Assembly: GCA_964565705.1 (NCBI GenBank)
Contig: CAZMGD010000075.1
Coordinates: forward strand, 1-20,419
Direction: 5' to 3'
From: CAZMGD01 sp964565705
Lineage (GTDB): Bacteria > Actinomycetota > Acidimicrobiia > Acidimicrobiales > Ilumatobacteraceae
Length of the DNA stretch: 20,419 nucleotides
Below the pieces are notes generated by a model that made no database searches, was not told where the DNA came from, and saw nothing but the letters and a program-made list of their open reading frames with translations. The translations under genes and the position numbers were made by a program. Positions 1 through 6,811 of the stretch are shown one piece after another (the first letter of the stretch is position 1; the number at the start of each line of letters is the position of its first letter).

Positions 1-612
1 GCGATGATCGACGAGGTGCCCGACGTGCTCGTCGGATGCACCGGCGGCGGCTCGAACTTCGGCGGGCTGTCCTTCCCGTTCCTGCGCGAGAAGCTGGCCG
101 GCAACATGAACCCGGTGATCCGCTGCGTCGAGCCAGCGGCCTGCCCCAGCCTGACCCGGGGCGAGTACCGCTACGACTTCGGCGACACGCTCGGCGTCAC
201 GCCGCTGATGAAGATGCATACGCTCGGCCACGACTTCATCCCGGCCTCGATCCACGCTGGGGGCCTGCGCTACCACGGCATGGCGCCGCTGGTGTCGCAC
301 ATCTACGAGCTCGGCCTGGCCGAGGCGGAGGCGATCCCGCAGACCGAGTGCTTCGCCGGGGCGCTGACGTTCGCTCGCTGTGAGGGGATCATCCCCGCCC
401 CGGAGCCGACGCACGCGATCGCGGCCGCGATCCGTGAGGCGCAGCGCTGCAAGGAGTCCGGCGAGGAGAAGGTGATCCTCACCGCGCTCTGCGGTCACGG
501 TCACCTCGACCTGGCCAGCTATGAGCAGTACCTCGCCGGCCAGATGACCGACTACGACCTCGGCGTCGACGAACTGGCGTCCGCGCTGTCGACCGTCCCC
601 GTCCTCACCTGA
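1..612 (+). CDS. trpB2: TrpB2-type tryptophan synthase beta chain (5' end missing)
   Basis: Partial pyridoxal-phosphate enzyme of the TrpB-like (TrpB2) branch, which joins indole and serine to make tryptophan. The open frame runs off the left edge, so the ATG at position 4 is probably internal and the N-terminal half with the PLP lysine is missing. The visible part (about 203 codons) has the Gly-rich phosphate-binding loop GGGSNFGG near its start. It then has the TrpB2 hallmark EPAACPSLTRG followed by YDFGDT and KMHTLG, which separates this branch from ordinary TrpB1. The C-terminal part has a CGHGHLD motif. Stop is TGA. The downstream gene is convergent, with a strong palindrome between them. 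No trpA is visible here, which fits a stand-alone TrpB2, but the left flank is unseen. Family assignment is secure; the physiological role (tryptophan synthesis versus indole salvage) is inference. Confidence 0.93.
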   Translation, partial: AMIDEVPDVLVGCTGGGSNFGGLSFPFLREKLAGNMNPVIRCVEPAACPSLTRGEYRYDFGDTLGVTPLMKMHTLGHDFIPASIHAGGLRYHGMAPLVSHIYELGLAEAEAIPQTECFAGALTFARCEGIIPAPEPTHAIAAAIREAQRCKESGEEKVILTALCGHGHLDLASYEQYLAGQMTDYDLGVDELASALSTVPVLT

Positions 613-662
613 GTTCTCGGTCGGGTTCTGGTCGCTCCAGCGACCAGAACCCGACCGAGAAC
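613..662. terminator. 24-bp perfect inverted repeat between convergent genes, probable bidirectional terminator
   Basis: Arms 613-636 and 639-662 are exact reverse complements over 24 bp, separated by only two bases (CC). The hairpin starts directly after the trpB2 stop codon and ends 19 bp before the stop of the opposing gene, the expected place for a shared terminator. There is no T-run on either side, so it is not a classical intrinsic terminator; U-tract-less hairpins are known in actinobacteria. Perfect complementarity this long could also mark a dispersed palindromic repeat. Confidence 0.75.
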
Positions 663-664
663 GC

Positions 665-692
665 GGGGGTGGGGGTGGGGGTCAGGGCAGGG
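665..692 (+). other. G-quadruplex motif
   Basis: Plus strand carries three runs of five G separated by single T (665-669, 671-675, 677-681), then GGG at 685-687 and 690-692. This meets the standard four-tract G4 rule with very short loops. It lies two bases after the palindrome and spans the stop codon of the minus-strand gene at 682-684. Folding would occur in RNA reading through from trpB2, or in the non-template strand of the opposing gene. Confidence 0.6.
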
Positions 693-1038
693 CCTTGGCG
701 GGGTGGAACACGGCGCGGTAGGCGTGGAGCTCGAGCGTCTCACCCGAGATCGAGCGCACCCGCACCCGCCAGCCGTCGCGCTCCACCCAGCGCATCGACA
801 GCACGTTCGTGATGTCCGCGCGCACCTGGTAGTAGAGCTTGAGACGCAGCGCGCTGCCGTCCCGGAACCAGATGGTCCAGCGATCGTCGGTGAAGCCGCA
901 GCGGTTGCGCAGCACCCCGCCGGTCCGTCCCTCCGCCAACCGTTCACGGAAGCGATCCAGCCGGAACCGCTGGATCAGGTCGCGGTACCGCCAGCTCAAG
1001 AGCACGAGCTCGCGGTCGTCGATCGTGTCCGACGCCAT
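682..1038 (-). CDS. Small protein of unknown function (118 aa)
   Basis: No family recognised. The ATG at 1038 is preferred over an in-frame upstream codon at 1080 because GAGGAGA (minus strand, 1050-1044) lies five bases before it, the clearest Shine-Dalgarno site in the window. The protein has no signal peptide or membrane segment. An N-terminal charged stretch (RYRDLIQRFRLDRFRERL, about residues 16-33) is followed by alternating short segments rich in W, R and V (DRWTIWFRDGS, WVERDGWRVRVRSI). This suggests a small beta-rich, basic, cytoplasmic protein. It lies 71 bp downstream of gatB on the same strand, so it may be co-transcribed or have its own promoter: TACGTT at 1077-1072 is a weak -10 candidate in a locally AT-richer patch. 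Codon use matches the neighbours. Function unknown. Confidence 0.75.
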   Translation of the reverse strand: MASDTIDDRELVLLSWRYRDLIQRFRLDRFRERLAEGRTGGVLRNRCGFTDDRWTIWFRDGSALRLKLYYQVRADITNVLSMRWVERDGWRVRVRSISGETLELHAYRAVFHPAKALP

Positions 1039-1043
1039 TGCAC

Positions 1044-1050
1044 TCTCCTC
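1044..1050 (-). promoter_or_regulatory. Shine-Dalgarno site of the unknown 118-aa gene
   Basis: On the minus strand this reads GAGGAGA, five bases before the ATG at 1038. It decides the start, shortening the longest possible frame by 14 residues. Most other starts in the window lack such a site. Confidence 0.7.
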
Positions 1051-1109
1051 ACGCCACGCTGCGTTGAACGAAACGTACAACTTCTGCGTCGGGCGGTGGA
1101 TCCGCGGGG

Positions 1110-2618
1110 TCAGGCGTCGCGGCGTTGCTGCAACAGCGCGGTGACCGCCTTGCCGTCGGCCTTGCCGCCGCTGGCCTTCATCACCGCGCCGACGAGCGCG
1201 CCCATGGCCTTGTGCTCGCCGGCGACGAACTTCGCCCAGGCATCGGGCTGAGCGGCGATGGCCGCATCGACGGCGGACTCCATCGCCGACGTGTCGAGCG
1301 CCTCGAAGCCCTTGGCCGCGGCGATCGCTGCGGCGTCGCCACCGCCGGCGGCGACGATCTCGGCGAGCACCGTCTTGGCCTGGGTCGCGGTCAGCTTGCC
1401 GTCCAGCTCCAGCACCGTGAGCGCGGCGAGGTCGGCGGCTGGCACCGTCGGGGTCGGCCCCTGCTCCGCGTACGCCTCCTTGACGTACACGAGCGCCCGC
1501 GCCGCAGACCCGCCGGCGTCGGCGACGGCGAGCACGTAGTCATCCTGCCCGCGCTCGGTCACGACGAGGATCGCCTCACCGTCCGCGGGTGCACCCGTCG
1601 CATCGGACAGCCGGGCCCGGCGCGCGGCCGGCAGCATCGGCAGCGCGGCGCGAACGGACTCCACCCACTCGGCCGACGGTGCGAGCGGCACCAGGTCGGG
1701 CTCCAGGAAGTAGCGGTAGTCGTCCGCATCCTCCTTGGTGCGCAGCGTGTGCGTGCGCCCGTCGTTCTCATCCCAGTGGCGGGTCTCCTGGCGCACCTGC
1801 TCGCCGGCCTCGATCAGCGCGATCTGGCGGCGTGCCTCGTACTCGATCGCCCGGCCGAGCGAGCGGACAGAGTTCACGTTCTTGATCTCGCAACGGGTGC
1901 CGAGCGGGTCGCCGGGCGTGCGCACGCTGACGTTGGCGTCGACGCGCATCGAGCCCTCCTCCATCTTGGCGTCGCTGGCATCGACGGCGACGAGGATGGC
2001 GCGCAGTTCGGTGACGTACTGGCGGGCCTGCTCGGCGGTGCGGATGTCGGGGCGGCCGACGATCTCGACGAGGGGCACGCCGGCGCGGTTGAAATCGAGC
2101 AGCGAGTAGTCGCTGCCGTGGATGCGCCCGCCGGTGCCGCCGATGTGCGTGCTCTTGCCCGTGTCCTCCTCGAGGTGGGCGCGCTCGATGCCGACCCGCG
2201 TGCCGTCGGGCAGCAACAGGAACCCGTCGACGTTGAGCGGCTGGTCGTACTGGCTGATCTGGTACGCCTTGGGCAGGTCCGGGTAGAAGTAGTTCTTGCG
2301 GTGGAACGTGCTCGGCTGCACCGTGCAGTTGAGAGCGAGGCCGATGCGCATCGCCAACTCCACCGCCTGCTTGTTGAGCACGGGCAGCGCGCCCGGCAGA
2401 CCGAGCGTCACGGGGTCGATGTTGGTGTTCGGCTCGTCCCCGAAGCGGTTGGGCGACGCCGAGAACAGCTTCGTCTTCGTCGCCAGCTCGACGTGCACCT
2501 CGAGCCCGACGATCAGCTCGTAGCCGTCGACGTACTGGTCCGGCGTGGCCTCGACGAACGTGTAGTGCCCCGGCAGGGTGCGGACTGCTGGCTCGCTGCG
2601 CTCGTGGTCCGGGCTCAT
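1110..2618 (-). CDS. gatB: Aspartyl/glutamyl-tRNA amidotransferase subunit B
   Basis: GatB binds misacylated Glu-tRNAGln or Asp-tRNAAsn and activates the carboxylate with ATP, while GatA supplies ammonia, so the cell can make Gln-tRNA or Asn-tRNA without the direct synthetase. At 502 aa it is near the usual length, with about 30 extra residues before the conserved start YELIVGLEVHVEL. Family motifs in order: FHRKNYFYPDLPKAYQISQYD around residue 110, CEIKNVNS and RAIEYEARRQ in the kinase-like domain, and DYRYFLEPDLVPL near residue 300. A YqeY-like helical tail follows, ending in GALVGAVMKASGGKADG, which contacts tRNA. The start overlaps the gatA stop by four bases (ATGA, 2615-2618), indicating translational coupling. 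gatC-gatA-gatB is a compact operon on the minus strand. Confidence 0.98.
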   Translation of the reverse strand: MSPDHERSEPAVRTLPGHYTFVEATPDQYVDGYELIVGLEVHVELATKTKLFSASPNRFGDEPNTNIDPVTLGLPGALPVLNKQAVELAMRIGLALNCTVQPSTFHRKNYFYPDLPKAYQISQYDQPLNVDGFLLLPDGTRVGIERAHLEEDTGKSTHIGGTGGRIHGSDYSLLDFNRAGVPLVEIVGRPDIRTAEQARQYVTELRAILVAVDASDAKMEEGSMRVDANVSVRTPGDPLGTRCEIKNVNSVRSLGRAIEYEARRQIALIEAGEQVRQETRHWDENDGRTHTLRTKEDADDYRYFLEPDLVPLAPSAEWVESVRAALPMLPAARRARLSDATGAPADGEAILVVTERGQDDYVLAVADAGGSAARALVYVKEAYAEQGPTPTVPAADLAALTVLELDGKLTATQAKTVLAEIVAAGGGDAAAIAAAKGFEALDTSAMESAVDAAIAAQPDAWAKFVAGEHKAMGALVGAVMKASGGKADGKAVTALLQQRRDA

Positions 2619-4048
2619 CGGGGCGCGCTCCTCTCCAGCTCGGCGGCGGCCTGGAACATCACGGGTTCGCCGAGCGCCGGGGCCATCAGCTGCACGCCGA
2701 CCGGGAGGTCGTCGGCGCCGGTGCCGAACGGCACGCTGATCGCCGGATGGCCGGCCAGCGGGCTCGGGATCGTGTACACGTCGCAGAGGTACATCGTCAT
2801 CGGGTCGTCGACCTTGGCGCCGACGGGGAAGGCGACCGTCGGCGATGTCGGAGTCAGCAGCACGTCGGCGGTGGTGTACGCGGTGGCGAAGTCGTCGGCG
2901 ATCAGGCGGCGGACCTTCATCGCCTTGCCGTAGTAGGCGTCGTAGTAGCCGGCGGACAGCGCGTAGGTGCCGAGCATGATCCTTCGCCGCACCTCGTCAC
3001 CGAACCCAGCGGCGCGCGTCGCACCGTACATCGCGTTCGTGTCACCGCGGTCCACGCGCAAGCCGTAGCGGATGCCGTCGTAGCGGGCCAGGTTGCTGGA
3101 CGCCTCGGCGGGGGCGATCAGGTAGTACGCGGTCAGGCCGTACGTGAACGACGGAAGCTGCACGTCGACGATCGTCGCGCCCCCGGCGCGCAGCGCGTCG
3201 AAGGCCTGCTCGGTGCGCTCCAGCACGTCGGGCGAGGCACCCTCGGGCAGATCGGTGATCCGCCCGATCCGCAGGCCCTCGACACCGCGGTCGAGCATCT
3301 CGGTCAGCGACGGGGGGGGCTGCGGGATCGACGTCGAGTCCATCGGGTCGTGGCCACCGATGACCTCGAGCACGGCGGCGGCGTCGGCGACGGTCGTGGC
3401 GAACGGGCCCACCTGGTCCAGGCTGCTGGCGAACGCGACGATGCCGTAGCGGCTGACCGCGCCGTACGTGGGCTTCACCCCGACGACGCCGCACAGCGCG
3501 GCCGGCTGGCGGATCGAGCCACCGGTGTCGCTGCCCAGGGAGATCGGGCTGAACCCGGCGGCGACCGCAGCGGCGCTGCCGCCGCTCGACCCACCGGCGA
3601 CGCGCGAGGTGTCGTGAGGGTTGAGCGTGGGCCCGAACGCCGAGTTCTCGGTGCTGGATCCCATCGCGAACTCGTCGAGGTTCGTCTTGCCGACGAGCAC
3701 GGCGCCCGCGGCAGCGAGCCGGGTCGTGACCGTCGCGTCGTACGGCGGCTTCCACCCTTCGAGGATCCGCGACGAGCATGTCGTCGGGATGCCCCGGGTG
3801 CACATGTTGTCCTTGAGCGCCACCGGCACCCCGGCGAACGGGCCGGGATCGCGGCCGGCGGCGACCGCGTCGTCGACCGCGGCCGCCTGCTCGCGGGCGA
3901 TGTCCTCGGTGACGAGGTTGAAGGCGTGCACCTCCCCGTCGCGCTCGGCGATGCGAGCGAGGTGGGCGTCGAGCACGTCGACGGCCTTGAGCGACCCAGC
4001 GCGCACCGCGGCGGCGATCGAGAGAGCCGTGACCGGCACGTCGCTCAT
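2615..4048 (-). CDS. gatA: Aspartyl/glutamyl-tRNA amidotransferase subunit A
   Basis: Glutaminase subunit of GatCAB: an amidase-signature enzyme that releases ammonia from glutamine and channels it to GatB. At 477 aa it is close to family length. The Ser-cisSer-Lys triad is visible: Lys79 in VALKDN, Ser154 in the Gly/Ser signature GGSSGGSAAAVAAG, and nucleophile Ser178 in SDTGGSIRQPA, the positions known for the family. The loop GKTNLDEFAMGSSTENS is also typical of GatA as opposed to other amidases. It overlaps gatC upstream (ATGA, 4045-4048) and gatB downstream by four bases each, so the three are made in balanced amounts. A run of eight G at 3312-3319 falls in a Pro-Pro-Pro stretch without breaking the frame. 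Confidence 0.98.
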   Translation of the reverse strand: MSDVPVTALSIAAAVRAGSLKAVDVLDAHLARIAERDGEVHAFNLVTEDIAREQAAAVDDAVAAGRDPGPFAGVPVALKDNMCTRGIPTTCSSRILEGWKPPYDATVTTRLAAAGAVLVGKTNLDEFAMGSSTENSAFGPTLNPHDTSRVAGGSSGGSAAAVAAGFSPISLGSDTGGSIRQPAALCGVVGVKPTYGAVSRYGIVAFASSLDQVGPFATTVADAAAVLEVIGGHDPMDSTSIPQPPPSLTEMLDRGVEGLRIGRITDLPEGASPDVLERTEQAFDALRAGGATIVDVQLPSFTYGLTAYYLIAPAEASSNLARYDGIRYGLRVDRGDTNAMYGATRAAGFGDEVRRRIMLGTYALSAGYYDAYYGKAMKVRRLIADDFATAYTTADVLLTPTSPTVAFPVGAKVDDPMTMYLCDVYTIPSPLAGHPAISVPFGTGADDLPVGVQLMAPALGEPVMFQAAAELERSAPR

Positions 4049-4359
4049 CCGTCCAACCCCACGATCGGCGGCACCCGGAAGCGTCCCTCGACGGCAGCGG
4101 GTGCTGCAGCGAGCACCTCGTCGCGATCGAGCGTCGGCGCCTCGACGTCCTCGCGCAGCACGTTGACCAGCGGGTACGGCTGCGTCATCGGTTCGACCTG
4201 GGAGAGGTCGAGGGCGTCGACGTCGGCGAAGTGGTCGAGCATGCCCGCCAACTGCTCCGTGGCGACGGCGATCTGCTCGTCGGTGAGGTCGAGGCGGGCG
4301 AGGCGGGCCACCTTGGCCACGTCATCGGGGGTGATGCGGCGTGCGCCGGGTTCAGACAC
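4045..4359 (-). CDS. gatC: Aspartyl/glutamyl-tRNA amidotransferase subunit C
   Basis: Small belt-like subunit that wraps around and stabilises GatA-GatB. The GTG at 4359 is chosen (104 aa). It gives the family's normal length, with the conserved block ITPDDVAKVARLARLDL starting about ten residues in; an upstream frame to 4443 would add 28 non-conserved residues and run into the toxin gene region. Other family features are the helix around LDHFADVDALDL, the segment VEPMTQPYPLVNVLREDV and the ending GRFRVPPIVG, which lies against GatA. A TAGCCT box eight bases before the GTG supports this start and suggests a near-leaderless transcript. The gene is 52 bp downstream of a toxin gene, so read-through from that module is possible. 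Confidence 0.93.
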   Translation of the reverse strand: MSEPGARRITPDDVAKVARLARLDLTDEQIAVATEQLAGMLDHFADVDALDLSQVEPMTQPYPLVNVLREDVEAPTLDRDEVLAAAPAAVEGRFRVPPIVGLDG

Positions 4360-4367
4360 GGTGGCCC

Positions 4368-4373
4368 AGGCTA
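4368..4373 (-). promoter_or_regulatory. Candidate -10 box for gatCAB
   Basis: Minus strand reads TAGCCT, matching the actinobacterial TA-N3-T pattern, with eight bases between it and the gatC GTG. No good -35 is seen. No Shine-Dalgarno site lies between, consistent with a leaderless or nearly leaderless message. Confidence 0.45.
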
Positions 4374-4411
4374 GTTGCCCGACCCGCCGTTCTCCCGAGG
4401 AGGATTCCGCG

Positions 4412-4702
4412 CTACAGCGACATGGCGATCGCTCGCTGCGCACGCCGGAGCGTGGCGGCGTCGACGCGACCGACCGTTTCCAGCAGGCGGGCGAGCGGCA
4501 ACGTCGTCAGGAAGTCCACGGCGAACCGCTCCTCGGTACCCGGCCGCCACGGCGATTCGTCGGCGGGGACCGTGACGATGGCTGGCGCCACGATCGCTCG
4601 ACCGGTCGCCTGGTGGAACATCGTGTCCGACAGCACGAGCACCCGGCGGCGCTGCTCGTCGCGAGCGTCGGCCAGCAGGATGTCTCCGGCCGAGGGTGTC
4701 AC
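4412..4702 (-). CDS. MazF/PemK-like toxin (type II toxin-antitoxin)
   Basis: Probable endoribonuclease toxin of the MazF/PemK fold, 96 aa from the GTG at 4702. The family opening is present as GDILLAD, then RRRVLVLSD (equivalent to the usual RPvlVls strand) and GRAIVAPAI (usual vivaPiT). The end VGRVDAATLRRAQRAIAMSL resembles the C-terminal helix (iG.l....l..v...l). The family's basic substrate loop is weakly conserved, so target specificity cannot be guessed. Start choice: the GTG at 4702 overlaps the antitoxin stop by four bases (GTGA, 4699-4702). Another GTG at 4720 is possible, with a GGAAG about ten bases upstream. It follows a small gene with antitoxin features, giving the usual antitoxin-toxin order. 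A divergent MazF could in principle be inactive. Confidence 0.7.
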   Translation of the reverse strand: MTPSAGDILLADARDEQRRRVLVLSDTMFHQATGRAIVAPAIVTVPADESPWRPGTEERFAVDFLTTLPLARLLETVGRVDAATLRRAQRAIAMSL

Positions 4703-4932
4703 AGGGCGTCGAGCCAACACTGGACGTCGGCTTCCGCGGACGTCACGGCGTGCAACTCCTCGGCGGACATCGCTCGACGTCGTGCGAGGGCGGCGTCGGC
4801 TGCGGTCCAGAACTGCTCGCGTTCGAGTGCGTCGAGCGCCTCGACGAGCGTCTCCTCGAGCGTTGCCCCCGGACGTCCGAGGGCGCGGAGCCGATCACGG
4901 CTGCCCTCGGACACCTGCATCGTGGTCGCCAT
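4699..4932 (-). CDS. Antitoxin of the MazF-like module
   Basis: Small acidic protein (77 aa) directly upstream of and overlapping the MazF-like gene. The N-terminus MQVSEGSRDRLRAL followed by GATLEETLVEALDALERE looks like the ribbon-helix-helix/VapB-MazE type of dimeric DNA-binding domain (roughly residues 5-40). The C-terminal half (AALARRRAMSAEELHAV) is Ala/Glu-rich and probably binds the toxin. The ATG at 4932 is chosen because a TATAGT -10 box ends six bases before it, implying a leaderless transcript; the frame open to 4986 lies within lgt on the same strand and is less likely. Autorepression by antitoxin and complex at this promoter is the family norm but is inferred here. Confidence 0.7.
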   Translation of the reverse strand: MATTMQVSEGSRDRLRALGRPGATLEETLVEALDALEREQFWTAADAALARRRAMSAEELHAVTSAEADVQCWLDAL

Positions 4933-4938
4933 AGCGCG

Positions 4939-4944
4939 ACTATA
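4939..4944 (-). promoter_or_regulatory. -10 box of the toxin-antitoxin operon, overlapping the lgt stop codon
   Basis: Minus strand reads TATAGT, close to the consensus TATAAT, with six bases to the antitoxin ATG. Transcription would begin at or next to the A of the start codon. The TAG inside the hexamer (4942-4940) is the stop codon of lgt. No convincing -35 element is seen at 16-18 bp. Confidence 0.6.
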
Positions 4945-5950
4945 GAGCGCGGCCGTCGCCTCGTGGTTCCTCCGCAGATGCCCCATCGTCGTCTACCTGG
5001 CCCGCTTCGGGCTCGGCCAGGTCGCCGTCGTCCAGTTCCTCCTCGTCGATCTCCTCGTCGATCTCCTCGTCCTCACCCACCTCCTCGTCCTCACCCACCT
5101 CCTCGCGGTCGAACTGCTCGTCGAACTCGTCGGGCTCGGGCGGATCGTTGCGGTGGCGTGCCCAGTCGACGATCAGGAAGCCGGCGGATCCGGCGATCAG
5201 CACGAGCGCCATCCACTGGTTGAGGCGCAGGCCGCCGCCCTCCTTGGCCGGATCGATGCGCAACGCCTCCACCCAGAACCGGCCGATGCCGTAGCCCAGG
5301 ATGTAGACGGCGAGCAGGCGTCCGGGACGCAGCTTGAACCGCTTGTCGATCCACAGCAGCAGCCCGCACAGGGCGAAGTTCCACAGCGATTCGTAGAGGA
5401 ACGTCGGGTGGAACGTCGTGCCCGGCGGGTAGCCCGCGGCGATCGCCTTCTCCGGCGAGACCTCGAGGGCCCAGGGCAGATCGGTCGGGCGCCCGAACAG
5501 CTCCTGGTTGAACCAGTTGCCCCACCGCCCGATCGCCTGGGCAAGCGGCAACGCCGGCGCGACGGCGGTGAGCGTGGGCGCCAGCGGCAGGTGCCGCCGA
5601 TGGGCCGCCCACACGCCGACGATGATCCCGAGGGCCATGCCGCCGGGGATGCCGAGCCCGCCCTCCCAGATCCTGACGATGTCGAACGGGTGGTCGCTGA
5701 AGCGCTCCCAGTCGGTGGCGACGTGGTACAAGCGGGCGCCGATCACGCCGGCGGGCACGGCCCAGAGGGCGATCGAGGCGGCGTCGTCGCGGGTGCCGAT
5801 GCCCATCTGCTCCAGACGCCTGCCGAACAGCCAGACCGCGGCGACGACGCCGAGCGCGATCATCAGCCCGTAGGCGCGCAGTTCGAGTGGGCCGATCTCC
5901 AACACTCCGCTGGACGGGCTGGGGATCGAGCCCCAGATCGCGGCGATCAT
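4940..5950 (-). CDS. lgt: Prolipoprotein diacylglyceryl transferase with long acidic C-terminal tail
   Basis: Integral membrane enzyme that moves diacylglycerol from phosphatidylglycerol to the lipobox Cys of prolipoproteins, the first step of lipoprotein maturation. About seven hydrophobic segments are visible. Family motifs: GPLELRAYGLMIALG at residues 20-34, EGGLGIPGG at 96-104, the Lgt signature AIGRWGNWFNQELFG at 139-153 (Arg142 and Asn145 correspond to essential residues), and HPTFLYES at 181-188. The enzyme core ends near residue 266. A hydrophilic tail of about 70 residues follows, dominated by Glu and Asp, with repeated EVGEDE and EIDE units. Extensions on Lgt are common in actinobacteria, but the sequence of this one is low complexity. 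Start ATG lies 10 bp after the esterase stop on the same strand. The gene for the second step (lspA) is not in view. Confidence 0.97.
   Translation of the reverse strand: MIAAIWGSIPSPSSGVLEIGPLELRAYGLMIALGVVAAVWLFGRRLEQMGIGTRDDAASIALWAVPAGVIGARLYHVATDWERFSDHPFDIVRIWEGGLGIPGGMALGIIVGVWAAHRRHLPLAPTLTAVAPALPLAQAIGRWGNWFNQELFGRPTDLPWALEVSPEKAIAAGYPPGTTFHPTFLYESLWNFALCGLLLWIDKRFKLRPGRLLAVYILGYGIGRFWVEALRIDPAKEGGGLRLNQWMALVLIAGSAGFLIVDWARHRNDPPEPDEFDEQFDREEVGEDEEVGEDEEIDEEIDEEELDDGDLAEPEAGQVDDDGASAEEPRGDGRAL
5039..5098 (-). repeat. Nested tandem repeats encoding the acidic Lgt tail
   Basis: Two exact 12-bp copies (5039-5050, 5051-5062) abut two exact 18-bp copies (5063-5080, 5081-5098). All units begin with the same eight bases, and a partial copy follows. 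All are multiples of three, so they encode EIDE and EVGEDE repeats in frame and could expand or contract without breaking lgt. Confidence 0.85.
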
Positions 5951-5960
5951 CGCGGTGGGG

Positions 5961-6722
5961 TCAAACCGCGGTGAGCTTGCCGGCGAAGGCGACGGCCTCG
6001 GTGAAGATCAGCTCGCGGTCGTAGTCCTGGGTCGCGACGTGGAAGCTGCGCTCGAGCATCACCCGCTGCACCGGCCCGCCGTAGTGCTCGGCCAGGAAGT
6101 CGCTGGAGGCGGGGTCGACCACGTGGTCGTTGCGCGAGGTGAACAGCAACAGCGGTGCGGTCATCGCGCGGTACCGCTCGGCCAGGGGCTCGATGCCGTC
6201 CTGGGCGAACGACAGCAGCGGTCGCAGCGGCGTGCCCTCGTACGCCGACTCGGTCTGCTCGGGGTCGGCGATGTCCGCGCCGATGCCGGGCATCAGCTCC
6301 TGGCCGTCGGCGACCATCGCCCGCAGCGCGTCGATCAACTCCTCGGCGAACGGCTGGGCAGCGGGGTTGACGAGCACCAGGCCGGCCACCTCGGGATGGT
6401 CGGCGGCCACGCGCAACGACAGTGTGCCGCCCATCGAGAGCCCGGCGACGACGATGGTGCTGGCCCGCTCGGCGAGCCGGCGAAACGCGGCATCGGCTTC
6501 GGCCGCCCAGTCGTCCCACCGGGTCGAGATCATGTCGTCGACCGCAGTGCCGTGGCCGGGGAGCCGGGGCAGCTCGACGTGCAGGCCGGCGGCGGCGAAC
6601 GCCTCGGCGAGGCCGCGCATGCTGGATGGGTTGCCGGTGAAGCCGTGCAGGCAGAGGGCACCGAGGGTGCCAGATCCGTCAGCGCTCCAGGGCTCGGCAC
6701 CTGGGAGTACGTCCGCAGTCAT
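5961..6722 (-). CDS. Carboxylesterase / monoacylglycerol lipase-type alpha/beta hydrolase
   Basis: Serine hydrolase of the Est30/carboxylesterase type, 253 aa, no signal peptide, so cytoplasmic. The alpha/beta hydrolase layout is complete: oxyanion region LCLHGFTGNP (residues 23-32), nucleophile Ser96 in GLSMGG, acid Asp199 in TSRNDHVVDP, and base His228 in SFHVATQDYD. The spacing and the DHVVDP and S-H-V blocks resemble small carboxylesterases that act on short or medium acyl esters. A physiological substrate cannot be read from sequence. It is divergent from a TetR regulator across 89 bp, a common arrangement for a regulated gene and its repressor, and lies 10 bp upstream of lgt. GAGG abuts the ATG with no spacer, so it is not a useful Shine-Dalgarno site. 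Confidence 0.9.
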   Translation of the reverse strand: MTADVLPGAEPWSADGSGTLGALCLHGFTGNPSSMRGLAEAFAAAGLHVELPRLPGHGTAVDDMISTRWDDWAAEADAAFRRLAERASTIVVAGLSMGGTLSLRVAADHPEVAGLVLVNPAAQPFAEELIDALRAMVADGQELMPGIGADIADPEQTESAYEGTPLRPLLSFAQDGIEPLAERYRAMTAPLLLFTSRNDHVVDPASSDFLAEHYGGPVQRVMLERSFHVATQDYDRELIFTEAVAFAGKLTAV

Positions 6723-6811
6723 CCTCTTGTTCTACTGCCTGGTCGACGCCGCCGGCACACGCGGTGCGCTCCACGTTGACCCGTGTGGCCCGTGCTGCTG
6801 GACTCTCGCCC
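6723..6811. promoter_or_regulatory. Divergent promoter region between esterase and TetR genes
   Basis: On the plus strand TTGACC (6776-6781) lies 17 bp before TGGACT (6799-6804), which ends seven bases before the TetR ATG: a fair -35, a poor -10, and a leaderless layout. On the minus strand TAGAAC (6734-6729) ends six bases before the esterase ATG. Only weak dyad symmetry is visible, so no operator can be called. Confidence 0.35.

Noticed and set aside
1125..2933. Long plus-strand open frame (602 codons) across gatB and the end of gatA
   Set aside because: Antisense shadow of two certain genes in high-GC DNA; composition is Arg/Val/Leu-rich with no motif.
3312..3319. Run of eight G in gatA as a possible frameshift or sequencing error
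   Set aside because: The gatA frame and family motifs continue on both sides, so the run simply encodes a Pro stretch.
4360..4443. Longer N-terminus for gatC starting at 4443
   Set aside because: It would add 28 non-conserved residues and overlap the toxin 3' end; the GTG at 4359 gives the normal length and has a promoter box before it.
2747..4945. 732-codon plus-strand open frame opposite gatA, gatC and the toxin
   Set aside because: No recognisable domain, and it runs opposite five overlapping minus-strand genes with clear motifs.
6771..6788. CCAC-N10-GTGG dyad as a TetR operator
   Set aside because: Only four matching bases per arm with no inner symmetry; too weak to call in GC-rich DNA.
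6764..6811. Upstream GTG start for the TetR gene
   Set aside because: The added residues overlap the putative promoter and are not like TetR N-termini.
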